Source of the DNA: Chryseobacterium sp. JM1
Lineage (GTDB): Bacteria > Bacteroidota > Bacteroidia > Flavobacteriales > Weeksellaceae
DNA: 64,000 nucleotides
Direction: 5' to 3'
Assembly: GCF_000737715.1 (NCBI RefSeq)
Contig: NZ_JPRN01000003.1
Span: forward strand, 186,001 to 250,000
Positions 1-8,198 of this stretch are shown piece by piece. The notes below the pieces were generated by a model. It saw only the letters and a program-made list of their open reading frames with translations, was not told the origin of the DNA and made no database searches. Position numbers and translations under genes: made by a program. How positions within the stretch are numbered: the first letter of the stretch is position 1; every line of letters starts with the position of its first letter.

Positions 1-49
1 TCCCTAATCCCTAATCCCTAATCCCTAATCCCTAATCCCTAATCCCTAA
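1..49. repeat. Heptamer tandem array (TCCCTAA x7)
   Basis: Seven perfect copies of TCCCTAA (TTAGGGA on the minus strand). The left side is cut by the window edge, so the array may be longer. The last copy contains the dgkA stop codon (46-48), so the array starts at the very end of that gene. Confidence 0.95.
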
Positions 50-396
50 ATATATTTCCAGTACACAAAGATCCCGACAATAACCGCTGCAATAGCCATC
101 AATACAACAGCTCCGGCAGCAATATCTTTGATAAAGCCAATCCTTTTGTCAAAATCAGGCTGGATGATGTCACATATCCTTTCTATGGCGGTATTGAAAA
201 TTTCGGCACTTAAAACAGCTAAGGAAGCTATCAGAATGAGTACCGTATCTGTGGCCGAAAGTTTAAAATAAAAAATCAAAAAAAGATTAATGAAAAAGGC
301 GGCGAGTTCGATCTGGAAATTCCTTTCCGTTTTTATCATTAGAAAAATACCGCGGAAAGCGTTGACGAAACTTCTGTGAACAGGCGGTTTTTTCAT
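46..396 (-). CDS. dgkA: Diacylglycerol kinase family protein (DgkA-like)
   Basis: Integral inner-membrane lipid kinase of 116 residues, the usual length. It phosphorylates diacylglycerol or undecaprenol with ATP. The family signature AEIFNTAIERICD lies near residues 64-76, followed by KDIAAGAV, and three hydrophobic helices are visible (about 30-48, 52-68, 93-113). In Bacteroidota the substrate (diacylglycerol or undecaprenol) is not certain. A TATATTTG box lies upstream on the minus strand (410-417). The stop codon sits inside the heptamer array at the window start, so no separate terminator is seen. Confidence 0.93.
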   Translation of the reverse strand: MKKPPVHRSFVNAFRGIFLMIKTERNFQIELAAFFINLFLIFYFKLSATDTVLILIASLAVLSAEIFNTAIERICDIIQPDFDKRIGFIKDIAAGAVVLMAIAAVIVGIFVYWKYI

Positions 397-409
397 GGAT
401 TCTTTTTCA

Positions 410-417
410 CAAATATA
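410..417 (-). promoter_or_regulatory. -7 box of dgkA
   Basis: On the minus strand this reads TATATTTG, matching the Bacteroidota -7 consensus TAnnTTTG, 14 bases before the dgkA start. No clear -33 TTG is seen. Confidence 0.6.
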
Positions 418-614
418 GTATTTGTATTTTGATGAAAGGGGAAGGTCGAATCTCTGTTTTCAAAATTATCAGACCCTTATCACAAAAAAGAGGCAGTTTC
501 TGGAATCTTCCGTTTAAAAATTAAATCCGGGCTTAATGTCAAGTCTGAAAACCAATTAATGATATTTGTGAAAAACTCCCTGTGATTATTTTTTTCATTA
601 TAGTTTCTATTTAT

Positions 615-622
615 TATATTTG
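615..622 (+). promoter_or_regulatory. -7 box of dnaN
   Basis: TATATTTG, a match to TAnnTTTG, 21 bases before the dnaN ATG. No clear -33 TTG at the usual spacing. Confidence 0.65.
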
Positions 623-643
623 TAGAAACTTATTTTTAAATCT

Positions 644-1774
644 ATGAAATTTATTATTTCAAGTGGTGAACTGCAGAAAGCATTGCAAACTGTAAGTGGC
701 GTAATATCAAGCTCTCAATCGAGACCGATTTTAGAAAACTATCTTTTTGAATTAGACGGAAATAACGTTACCATTACAGCTTCTGATGGCGAGACTACTC
801 TTGTTACTTCTTTGGAGGTAAAGTCTGACGATTCGGGTAAATTTGCCGTTCCTGCTAAAATTTTTCAGGATTTTATCAAGACTTATGGTGAACAGCCTTT
901 GACGTTTGTTGTGAAAGACAATGCAGAAGGAACCGGGAGCCAGCTTGAGATTTTAGATGAAAAAGACAATTTCGCAGTAGCATTGGATAATGCAGATGAT
1001 TATCCTGAACTTCCGGAATTTGATGCTTCTCAGAGTGTAGCGATGCCTGCCGGAGTTTTATCTGAAGCATTGACGAACACGCTTTTTGCAACCAGTAATG
1101 ACTCTCTTCGTCCTGTAATGACAGGCGTATTGTTCCAGTTTGGTGAGAACGAAACCAATTTTGTTTCTACCGATTCTCACAGATTGGTTGTATATAAAAG
1201 AACAGACCTGATGAATGCCGAACCCATGGAGTTCATCATGCCTAAAAAACCTTTGAACATTTTCAAAAATATACTGGCAAGCTCAAACGAAGACGTTAAG
1301 ATCGACTTCAATGAGAATATGGCTAAATTTACTTTTGGAAAACACATCTGGATCTGCAGACTGATAGACGGGAAATATCCTAACTATACAGCTGTAATCC
1401 CGAAAGAAAATCCAAACGTACTGACGATCAACAGAAACCTTCTTTTAGGAGCGATCAAAAGAGCATCCATCATGTCTAATAAATCTACCAACCAGGTAAG
1501 ATTTAAACTGTCTGCCAATATTCTTCACCTTCACGCAGAAGATACGGAATATGCAAACAAAGCAGATATGCAGATCCCTTGCGACTATAACGGAGAAGAT
1601 ATCAATATCGGTTTCAGCTCTAAGTTCTTAACGGAAATGCTTACGATTTTAGGTTCTGATGATATCACCATGAAAATGTCTCAACCGAATAGACCGGGGA
1701 TCATCGAACCTCTTGATGGTCTTGAAGAAAGCGAAAACATCCTGATGTTATCAATGCCGGTAATCGGATTGTAA
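644..1774 (+). CDS. dnaN: DNA polymerase III subunit beta (sliding clamp)
   Basis: Ring-forming processivity clamp, 376 residues with three repeated clamp folds of about 120 residues each. It begins MKFIISSGELQKALQ and ends with the conserved LMLSMPVIGL type tail that borders the peptide-binding pocket. It encircles DNA and holds replicative polymerase, mismatch-repair and other proteins through short QLxLF-type peptides. It is not next to dnaA here. It has its own promoter (615-622) and a strong terminator (1795-1823), so it is probably monocistronic. A DUF763 protein at 46.3 kb in this window ends in such a peptide. Confidence 0.98.
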   Translation: MKFIISSGELQKALQTVSGVISSSQSRPILENYLFELDGNNVTITASDGETTLVTSLEVKSDDSGKFAVPAKIFQDFIKTYGEQPLTFVVKDNAEGTGSQLEILDEKDNFAVALDNADDYPELPEFDASQSVAMPAGVLSEALTNTLFATSNDSLRPVMTGVLFQFGENETNFVSTDSHRLVVYKRTDLMNAEPMEFIMPKKPLNIFKNILASSNEDVKIDFNENMAKFTFGKHIWICRLIDGKYPNYTAVIPKENPNVLTINRNLLLGAIKRASIMSNKSTNQVRFKLSANILHLHAEDTEYANKADMQIPCDYNGEDINIGFSSKFLTEMLTILGSDDITMKMSQPNRPGIIEPLDGLEESENILMLSMPVIGL

Positions 1775-1794
1775 TATCAATTATACATACAATT

Positions 1795-1826
1795 AAAAGA
1801 GACTGGGGAATCCAGTCTCTTTTTTA
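1795..1826 (+). terminator. Terminator of dnaN
   Basis: Perfect 12-bp stem AAAAGAGACTGG / CCAGTCTCTTTT around a 5-base loop, followed by a T run, 20 bases after the dnaN stop. Confidence 0.9.
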
Positions 1827-2168
1827 ATGGGCCTGAATTTAATGAAAAGAATATTAAATGACATACTTTACAAGTTTCGTCCATGATTGTAAAGACCAAT
1901 CATGACATAATCGTAACAAATAGTTTTAATTTCTGTAAAAAAACTACGCTAAATTCACTAAACCATAGAGTGGAAAAAAATTAAAACTTATTCTCTTAAA
2001 GTGAGCTCTAAATTTCGCCGTTTCTCAAAAAAACACGACATTTGTAGCTCGGAAAATTTTAATGGATTTTCAAAAAAAGAAAAGGTTTTTTAACCTTGGA
2101 AACGTATAAAAATGATCAGATTAAAGGCTAAAAACCGAGGTGTGATCAATTAAAAATAGATTGAGCAA
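1827..2168. other. Gene-free leader region before pheT
   Basis: No open reading frame with coding character. A short 6-bp hairpin AAGGTT-TTTT-AACCTT lies at 2082-2097, and an imperfect -7-like ACATTTG occurs at 2038-2045. This is probably the pheT promoter and 5' leader. I see no T-box or other known riboswitch. Confidence 0.45.
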
Positions 2169-4571
2169 ATGAAAATATCAAACAACTGGCTGAAAGACTT
2201 TATCAAAACGGAACTGAAAACTGAAAGAATCGGAGAATTCCTTACAGATATAGGTCTTGAAGTAGAGGGGATAGAAAAATTTGAAAGTGTAAGAGGCAGC
2301 CTGGAAGGTATTGTTGTAGGAAAAGTATTGACCTGCGAAAAACATCCGAATGCAGACAAGTTAAAGAAAACAACAGTTGACGTAGGAAACGGAAAAATAT
2401 TGAATATTGTTTGCGGTGCTCCGAACGTAGAAGCAGGACAGACTGTACCTGTAGCTGTAGTGGGAACTAAAATCTATGACAAAACCGGAAACTTTTTTGA
2501 GATCAAAGAAGCAAAGATCAGAAGCGAGGTTTCTCAGGGAATGATTTGTGCGGAAGACGAACTTGGCCTTAGCGAAGATCACGGAGGAATCATGGTGCTG
2601 GATGAAACCAAATATGAAGTAGGGAAAAACTTTGCAGATTATTTTGAACTGGCTAATGATGAAGTGATCGAAATCGGTTTGACGCCGAACAGAACAGATG
2701 CGATGTCACATTATGGTGTGGCGAGAGATCTTCACGCATTTCTTTCTACCAACCAGCAGAAATCAACGTTTGAAAAAGTTTCTTCTGAAGCTCTGAATAA
2801 CGAAGGTTCTCATAATTTCACGCTGGAAGTTGAAAACGCTGAACTGTGTCCAAGATACATCGGAGCAGTGATTGAAGACGTAAAAGTAGCAGAATCTCCG
2901 GCCTGGTTAAAAGACAGATTAAAAGCGATTGGTTTAAACCCGATCAACAATATTGTAGATATTACCAATTATATCCTTCACGGATACGGACAGCCCCTTC
3001 ATGCATTTGATGCAGACAAGATCACAGGAAGTAAAGTGAAAGTGGGAACGGTAAAAGAAGGAACAAAATTCACGACTTTAGACGGCGTTGAAAGAACTTT
3101 AAATGGTTCTGAGGTGATGATCAAAGACGGAAAAGATAATCCGATGTGTATTGCCGGAGTTTTCGGTGGTGCCAATTCAGGGGTTTCTGATGAAACGAAA
3201 ACCATCTTCCTTGAAAGTGCTTACTTCAACCCGGTTGCCGTAAGAAAAGGAGCTAAATTTCATGGTTTAAATACAGACGCTTCTTTCAGATTCGAAAGAG
3301 GAGTAGACCCGAATATTACCAGAACAGCAATCACTCACGCGATCAAAATGATCCAGGAAATTGCTGATGGAAAATTAGTGGGAGATCTGTTGGAGGAATA
3401 TCCAAAGAAAATCGAGGACAATTATGTGATCATCAGATTCTCAAAAATTGAACAGATTTTAGGAACAAAGATCCACAGAGAAAAAGTAAAGGAGATCTTA
3501 AAAGCTTTGGAAATCCAGGTTTTAAACGAGATCCAGAACGGACTTGAAATTTCAGTGCCGGCTTACAGAGCTGATGTAACCAGAGAAATTGATGTAATTG
3601 AAGAAATCTTAAGAATCTACGGATACAACAAGATCGATGCTCCACAGAAAATTTCGTTTACACCGGTTAAGCTGAGCGCCAATGATCAGGACGAGCTGGA
3701 AAACAACTGGGCAAGAACTTTACAGAGCATTGGATTCAATGAAGTGATGAACAACTCACTGACTTCTGTAAAAGATGAAACCGATGCTGTAAAATTACTG
3801 AATCCGTTAAGTGGTGATCTTGCATTCATGAGAAAATCTTTATTGGAAGGTCTTCTTCAAAATGCGGTGTACAACATCAACAGAAAGAATCAGGATATCA
3901 AGTTCTTCGAATTCGGGAAAATTTACCACAAAAAAGATAAATACGAGGAAAGAAAACAACTAGCAATCCTTGTGACAGGAAGAGATGTTGCGGAAAACTG
4001 GTTACAACCTAAATCTGCAGTAAGTTTCTATAACCTTAAAGCTTATGTAAAAGTTTTATTGGAAAGACTGGCTGTTAGTTATAAAGAAGTGGCTTTAACT
4101 GACGATAGATTCTCTGATTCATTAGCTTATGAAGCAGACGGAAAAACGCTAGTAAGAATAGGGAAAGTATCTCCTGCAATGCTGAAAGATTTTGACATCG
4201 ATCAGGAATGTTTCTACGCAGAAATCGAACTTGAATTAGCACAGGAATTACGTTCTAAAAACGAACTTAAGTTTAAAGATATTCCTAAATTCAACAAAAT
4301 CAGAAGAGACCTTGCCTTGTTGATCGATAAAAACGTAAACTATCAGGATCTTTATGAAACGGCGAAAAAGAATAAGTCTCCTTTCATTAAAGGGATCAAC
4401 CTATTCGACGTATATGAAGGGAAAAACCTTCCAGAAGGGAAAAAGTCTTATGCCATGAGTTTTGAGCTTCTGAATGAAGAGAAAACATTGGAAGAGAAAG
4501 AAATTTCCGAAGTGATGGATTCTCTGATCAAAGCTTTCCAGAAAGAATACAACGCAGAATTAAGATCTTAA
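2169..4571 (+). CDS. pheT: Phenylalanine--tRNA ligase beta subunit
   Basis: Large subunit of the alpha2beta2 enzyme that charges tRNA-Phe; 800 residues, normal for the family. In order: an OB-type tRNA-binding domain (about 40-150, with CGAPNV), B3/B4 editing domain (about 210-400), B5 (about 405-475), the catalytic-like core, and the C-terminal ferredoxin-fold anticodon-binding domain (about 705-798, FKDIPKFNKIRRDLALLID). pheS is not in the window, so the two subunits are encoded apart or at least not adjacent upstream. The gene ends just before a strong hairpin that belongs to a dispersed repeat family. Confidence 0.98.
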   Translation: MKISNNWLKDFIKTELKTERIGEFLTDIGLEVEGIEKFESVRGSLEGIVVGKVLTCEKHPNADKLKKTTVDVGNGKILNIVCGAPNVEAGQTVPVAVVGTKIYDKTGNFFEIKEAKIRSEVSQGMICAEDELGLSEDHGGIMVLDETKYEVGKNFADYFELANDEVIEIGLTPNRTDAMSHYGVARDLHAFLSTNQQKSTFEKVSSEALNNEGSHNFTLEVENAELCPRYIGAVIEDVKVAESPAWLKDRLKAIGLNPINNIVDITNYILHGYGQPLHAFDADKITGSKVKVGTVKEGTKFTTLDGVERTLNGSEVMIKDGKDNPMCIAGVFGGANSGVSDETKTIFLESAYFNPVAVRKGAKFHGLNTDASFRFERGVDPNITRTAITHAIKMIQEIADGKLVGDLLEEYPKKIEDNYVIIRFSKIEQILGTKIHREKVKEILKALEIQVLNEIQNGLEISVPAYRADVTREIDVIEEILRIYGYNKIDAPQKISFTPVKLSANDQDELENNWARTLQSIGFNEVMNNSLTSVKDETDAVKLLNPLSGDLAFMRKSLLEGLLQNAVYNINRKNQDIKFFEFGKIYHKKDKYEERKQLAILVTGRDVAENWLQPKSAVSFYNLKAYVKVLLERLAVSYKEVALTDDRFSDSLAYEADGKTLVRIGKVSPAMLKDFDIDQECFYAEIELELAQELRSKNELKFKDIPKFNKIRRDLALLIDKNVNYQDLYETAKKNKSPFIKGINLFDVYEGKNLPEGKKSYAMSFELLNEEKTLEEKEISEVMDSLIKAFQKEYNAELRS

Positions 4572-4593
4572 TTCAGATAGAAAATATATCATT

Positions 4594-4618
4594 AAAACGG
4601 GCTTTAGCCCGTTTTTTT
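4594..4618 (+). terminator. Terminator of pheT, built from the GGGCTTTAGCCC repeat
   Basis: Stem AACGGGC / GCCCGTT around loop TTTA, followed by seven T. The same palindrome returns twice in the next 350 bases, so this terminator doubles as a copy of the repeat. Confidence 0.85.
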
Positions 4619-4990
4619 GTTTCTTTTTCGCGCAGATTAATCAGATCAGGCAGATTGAGAATATTAATTTCATTATATAATTTTCTACGTAAGAGAATCT
4701 GCTTCATCAGCAAGATCCGCGCGAGAAAATAATATTCCCATAATCATTCAATAGGAGCGGGCTTTAGCCCAAATTAAAGAACTGTTTTTTTGTTTCTCGC
4801 AGATCACACAGATTTCGCAGATCATAGTTCCGGTTAATAATTCCATAGCTTCTATACGAAAAAAATCTGCTTTCATCAGCCAAATCCGCGCGAAACTAAA
4901 AATCCGATGATAGATATTCAATAGAAACGGGCTTTAGCCCGTTTTAAAATAGCCACCCCAATCAATCGGCTTTAGCCAAAACATAAAATA
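4594..4990. repeat. Dispersed repeat family with GGGCTTTAGCCC palindromes and GCAGAT motifs
   Basis: Three palindromes of the form CGGGCTTTAGCCCG occur at about 4598-4612, 4757-4771 and 4928-4942, spaced 160-170 bases. Between them lie degenerate matching stretches with CGCAGAT-type motifs, 'aatctgctt...catcag' and 'atccgcgcga'. The second and third palindromes are preceded by ATTCAATAG. The last is followed by 'cggctttagccaaaacataaaat'-like text. Related copies occur near 40.5 kb and 46.2 kb. The rest of 4572-5120 holds no gene that I can see. Confidence 0.8.
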
Positions 4991-5092
4991 CAACCTATTC
5001 TATTAGAAAAATATCAGTAAAATTAATTAGAAAATAGAACTCTTAAAAAGTAATAAAATCCCCCGCGTCCCGTTTAAATAATATAATTTCCT

Positions 5093-5100
5093 TAAATTTG
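5093..5100 (+). promoter_or_regulatory. -7 box of the META lipoprotein gene
   Basis: TAAATTTG, matching TAnnTTTG, 20 bases before the ATG. Confidence 0.6.
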
Positions 5101-5120
5101 AGTAATTCAAAAAGAAAAAA

Positions 5121-5531
5121 ATGAAAAATCTTTTTTTAAGTATAGGTGCGGCTGCTATTCTGGCGTCGTGCGGTACCATGTCCAGCGCTTCTGCATCTAA
5201 AGTAGGAAAGGCACAGCCTTCATTGGCGAATACAAAATGGACATTGGCAGATAACGTGAAAGGTAAGGTTCCGACCCTGAATATTGAAGGGGAAAAGATC
5301 AATGGAAACGGAGGGTGCAACAACTATTTCGGAACTGCTAAAATAGACCCTTCTACCGGTGATTTCTCTGCAGGACAGATGGGATCTACCAAAATGATGT
5401 GTAACAATATGAGCGTTGAGCAAAACTTTATGGATATGGTAGGGAAGGCTAATAAATATGTGATTTCCGGAACTACACTGGAACTGTATAAAGATAATCT
5501 TCTGCTGTTAAAATTCAACAAGTCGGAATAA
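5121..5531 (+). CDS. META (HslJ-type) domain lipoprotein
   Basis: A 136-residue lipoprotein. The signal peptide ends in a lipobox (ILASC, Cys at about 17), so it should be lipid-anchored in the envelope. A META domain follows, about residues 35-134, with the family's TKWTL strand, the GNGGCNNYFG turn and the MGSTKMMC segment. In HslJ-like proteins the domain is linked to stress and heat-shock phenotypes, but a molecular activity is not established. It has its own promoter and shares a bidirectional terminator with the facing gene. Confidence 0.9.
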   Translation: MKNLFLSIGAAAILASCGTMSSASASKVGKAQPSLANTKWTLADNVKGKVPTLNIEGEKINGNGGCNNYFGTAKIDPSTGDFSAGQMGSTKMMCNNMSVEQNFMDMVGKANKYVISGTTLELYKDNLLLLKFNKSE

Positions 5532-5534
5532 AAT

Positions 5535-5566
5535 AAAAAAGGAACTCAATTTGAGTTCCTTTTTTT
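5535..5566. terminator. Bidirectional terminator
   Basis: A-run, stem GGAACTC / GAGTTCC around AATTT, then T-run. It lies between convergent genes ending at 5531 and 5582 and suits both. Confidence 0.9.
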
Positions 5567-5581
5567 ATGTTTAGGTCGTTA

Positions 5582-5821
5582 TTATTCTTCCTCTTCTTCG
5601 TCGTACTTAGCCAACTCTTCATCACACCATTTGAATGCAGCTTCTACTACTTTTGTAGCCTCGTCTGCCATAGTTTCTTCATCGTCACCTTCCAAATCAT
5701 CTAGCCACTCAACTTCTTCTTCCTCAACGTTTAAGATGAATCTTGGATATTCTGTGTGAACTACGAATAAATCTTCAGGAAATTCCGAATTGTCTGCTAA
5801 TAAAAACTTTGGTAATTTCAT
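5582..5821 (-). CDS. Small acidic cytosolic protein, unknown function
   Basis: A 79-residue protein. The first half (KLPKFLLADN, PRFILN) is ordinary and the second half is strongly acidic, ending in a run of Glu. There is no signal peptide or membrane segment. From memory, similar proteins are common in Flavobacteriia as conserved hypotheticals. A good TATCTTTG box lies upstream on the minus strand, which supports expression. I cannot assign a function. Confidence 0.8.
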   Translation of the reverse strand: MKLPKFLLADNSEFPEDLFVVHTEYPRFILNVEEEEVEWLDDLEGDDEETMADEATKVVEAAFKWCDEELAKYDEEEEE

Positions 5822-5844
5822 TTTTTAAATATTTTAACTTTAAT

Positions 5845-5852
5845 CAAAGATA
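5845..5852 (-). promoter_or_regulatory. -7 box of the small acidic protein gene
   Basis: Minus strand reads TATCTTTG (TAnnTTTG), 23 bases before the start codon. Confidence 0.6.
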
Positions 5853-5873
5853 AATAAAATTATTGACTTAAAA

Positions 5874-6767
5874 TTATTTCAAAAACATTTTTGAAACTTT
5901 TTCAGCTTTTTTACTTTCTGAATAATCATAGAAACCTTCACCGGACTTTACCCCCAGTTTTCCTGCCATCACCATGTTCACAAGAAGTGGGTTCGGGGCA
6001 TATTTAGGATTCTTGAAACCGTCATACATCACGTTAAGAATCGCAAGACAGATATCAAGACCGATAAAATCTGCCAGCTGAAGAGGTCCCATCGGATGCG
6101 CCATTCCAAGCTTCATTACCGTGTCAATTTCTTCTACACCAGCCACTCCGTTGTAAAGCGTCTCAATAGATTCATTAATCATTGGCATAAGAATTCTGTT
6201 CGCTACGAAACCAGGATAATCGTTCACTTCTACAGGAACTTTTCCTAAGGTCTTACTCATGTTATAAATCGCATCGAAAGTCTCTTTAGACGTAGAATAT
6301 CCTTTGATGATTTCTACCAGTTTCATGATAGGAACAGGGTTCATAAAATGCATTCCGATCACTTTGTCAGCTCTTTTGGTAGCCGCTGCGATTTTCGTGA
6401 TGGAAATAGAAGAGGTATTGGTCGCCAGAATACAGTTGGCAGGTGCCAGTTCATCCATTTGTCCGAAGATCTTCAGTTTCAGATCCTGATTTTCAGTAGC
6501 TGCTTCTACAATAAGGTCTGCATTTCCGGCAGCATCTTGAAGGGCTGTAAAAGTGGTAATGTTTCCTAATGTTTCAGCTTTTTGCTCTTCAGTAAGGTTT
6601 CCCTTTGCAATGATTCTGTCAAGGTTCGTTGTAATTGTCTTCAGTCCTCTGTCCAGGGCATCCTGAGATACATCTACCAGATTTACTTTGAATCCGCTTT
6701 GTGCAAAAGTGTGCGCAATACCATTCCCCATGGTTCCAGCTCCAATAACTACAATGTTTTTGATCAT
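5874..6767 (-). CDS. 3-hydroxybutyryl-CoA / 3-hydroxyacyl-CoA dehydrogenase
   Basis: NAD-dependent oxidation of 3-hydroxyacyl-CoA to 3-ketoacyl-CoA (or the reverse) in fatty-acid, butanoate or aromatic degradation. At 297 residues it is the short, single-function form. The Rossmann motif GAGTMG is at 9-14. The catalytic-dyad region GMHFMNPVPIMKLVEII supplies His140 and Glu152, and TNTSS near 117-120 is the substrate-side Ser/Asn. The helical dimerisation domain fills 190-297. It is the last of a minus-strand run, 8 bases after the secreted-protein gene, so co-transcription is possible. The exact chain length of the substrate cannot be read from sequence. Confidence 0.93.
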   Translation of the reverse strand: MIKNIVVIGAGTMGNGIAHTFAQSGFKVNLVDVSQDALDRGLKTITTNLDRIIAKGNLTEEQKAETLGNITTFTALQDAAGNADLIVEAATENQDLKLKIFGQMDELAPANCILATNTSSISITKIAAATKRADKVIGMHFMNPVPIMKLVEIIKGYSTSKETFDAIYNMSKTLGKVPVEVNDYPGFVANRILMPMINESIETLYNGVAGVEEIDTVMKLGMAHPMGPLQLADFIGLDICLAILNVMYDGFKNPKYAPNPLLVNMVMAGKLGVKSGEGFYDYSESKKAEKVSKMFLK

Positions 6768-6775
6768 TTTTTCTT

Positions 6776-7186
6776 TTATTTTTTATAGATAGTTAAATTT
6801 TTAAGGTCCGCCAGATCGGATTCATAAACAGTCACCGCCGGATCGAAATTCACAGTACCGTCACTGTCCTGTTTTCTGGTTTTGTTTTGTGAAGTAATAA
6901 CGGACTGAAGGCCTTTTTCGAAAGTTGTTTTCTGCTTTTTACCCAATCCGTCTATTCCGATGTATAAATTAAATTCACCTTCTCTTCCCAATCCGCCCTG
7001 TTTTAAAACTTCAAAAGCCCTCAATTGATTGCTTTTCTCAAACTTTTTCAGATAATCTGTCACAGGCTTGGTGGAAGGTGTTCCACAACAGATACTGCCA
7101 TAGCTTATACGGACATAGCTCATGCTCTTTTGCGAAAAAAGAAATGCAGAACAGAAAAGGAATGTTGTTAATACTATTTTTTTCAT
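6776..7186 (-). CDS. Secreted protein of unknown function
   Basis: A 136-residue protein with a clear N-terminal signal peptide (about 1-19, ending AFLFSQ) and no lipobox, so it is periplasmic or secreted. The mature part contains a CC pair (SICCGTPS, about 33-36) and no motif I recognise. It lies between the beta-lactamase gene and the hydroxyacyl-CoA dehydrogenase gene on the same strand, with only 8 bases to the latter. I do not recognise the family. Confidence 0.72.
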   Translation of the reverse strand: MKKIVLTTFLFCSAFLFSQKSMSYVRISYGSICCGTPSTKPVTDYLKKFEKSNQLRAFEVLKQGGLGREGEFNLYIGIDGLGKKQKTTFEKGLQSVITSQNKTRKQDSDGTVNFDPAVTVYESDLADLKNLTIYKK

Positions 7187-7256
7187 ATCAATAGTTTTCC
7201 GGGTTGGAGAAATGAAATTCTACCGGTTTTTCAACTTTAAAAATAAGCTTAATATT

Positions 7257-8135
7257 TTACTTATTAAAATCGTCCCAGACCGCCTTTGAAATATCCGAAA
7301 CCATTTTACAGTTCACAGCATCCGTTTCCATGGAATCGTTTACAAATACGGCAATTGCGTAATGTTTTCCGTTCGGAAGGGTGATGATCCCCATATCATT
7401 TTCAGCAACAGTAAGGCCGTTGTCATTTTTTCCGGAAGAACCGGTTTTGTGGGCTACGGGTGTATTTTTTGGAAGCTGTTCAACAATTTTATTCGTACCG
7501 GTTTTGGTTCTGAGCATGATCTGCATCAGATAATCGGTAGATTTTTTGGAAAGCAGTTTTCCATCATAGAATTTTTTCAGAACCTGAACCGCAGAATTGG
7601 GGGTGCTGTAATTTTCATACAGAGCCTTCCAGCTTTTATGCATCTCAGCTTCGTTGTGTTTGATCTGGAAGCCTTTTACTCCTTTTGAATCCATAAACTT
7701 TTGAACAGTCTGTGTTCCTCCGATAAGCCTTAACAAAACGTCGCAGCCATTATTGTCACTTAATGCAACGGTGTAGTCTAGAACTTCACTTAATGGCAAT
7801 GAAACATTAGCATCAGGATACTTTTCACGGATCGGCGACCAGGTGTTTTCCAGCATATCTTCTTTTTTGAAGAAAAGTTTCTGATCCAGAGACAGCTTTC
7901 CCTTATCCACAAGATCCAGTACTACACAGGCAATATGAAATTTAAATACACTTAAAGTCGGAAGAGGTTGATCTCCGTTTTTACTGTATTTAAAATTATT
8001 TTCAAAACCAAGAACCGAAACTCCAACCGTTGCTTTTTTACCTTCTGTAATTGAATTTATTTTTTGTTCCAAAACAGATTTCTGAGCCACTGCCAGAGAT
8101 GAAATCAGAAGAAAGAAAAGTCCTATTTTTTTCAT
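7257..8135 (-). CDS. bla: Class A (subclass A2-like) extended-spectrum beta-lactamase
   Basis: Periplasmic serine beta-lactamase, 292 residues with a signal peptide (about 1-18). All class A motifs are present: SVFK (active Ser62, Lys65), SDN at 126-128, the omega-loop Glu in NEAEMH (Glu162) and KTGSSG at 230-235. The NEAEMH form and the overall pattern resemble the PER/VEB/CGA/CIA/CME branch found as chromosomal enzymes in Chryseobacterium and relatives, which hydrolyses penicillins and many cephalosporins. No insertion sequence, integron or AT/GC jump flanks it, so it looks intrinsic. A terminator hairpin fills most of the space to the GH5 gene upstream, and I find no strong promoter box there. 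The exact allele and spectrum cannot be given. Confidence 0.95.
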   Translation of the reverse strand: MKKIGLFFLLISSLAVAQKSVLEQKINSITEGKKATVGVSVLGFENNFKYSKNGDQPLPTLSVFKFHIACVVLDLVDKGKLSLDQKLFFKKEDMLENTWSPIREKYPDANVSLPLSEVLDYTVALSDNNGCDVLLRLIGGTQTVQKFMDSKGVKGFQIKHNEAEMHKSWKALYENYSTPNSAVQVLKKFYDGKLLSKKSTDYLMQIMLRTKTGTNKIVEQLPKNTPVAHKTGSSGKNDNGLTVAENDMGIITLPNGKHYAIAVFVNDSMETDAVNCKMVSDISKAVWDDFNK

Positions 8136-8148
8136 AAACTACGGATTA

Positions 8149-8180
8149 AAAAAGATCCCTTTTAGCGTGTAAAAGGGATC
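8149..8180 (-). terminator. Terminator of the GH5 glycosidase gene
   Basis: On the minus strand, stem AGATCCCTTTTA / TAAAAGGGATCT followed by TTTTTT. It lies 19-50 bases after the GH5 stop and just upstream of bla. Confidence 0.88.
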
Positions 8181-8198
8181 TGCAATTTAAGATATTTA

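Noticed and set aside
1..49. True telomere or replicon end
   Set aside because: The TTAGGGA period is 7, not 6, and similar arrays of other sequence occur inside the chromosome; also the array is only at the window edge, not a molecule end.
1827..2168. T-box or other riboswitch before pheT
   Set aside because: No T-box consensus or terminator/antiterminator pair is visible; only a weak 6-bp hairpin at 2082-2097.
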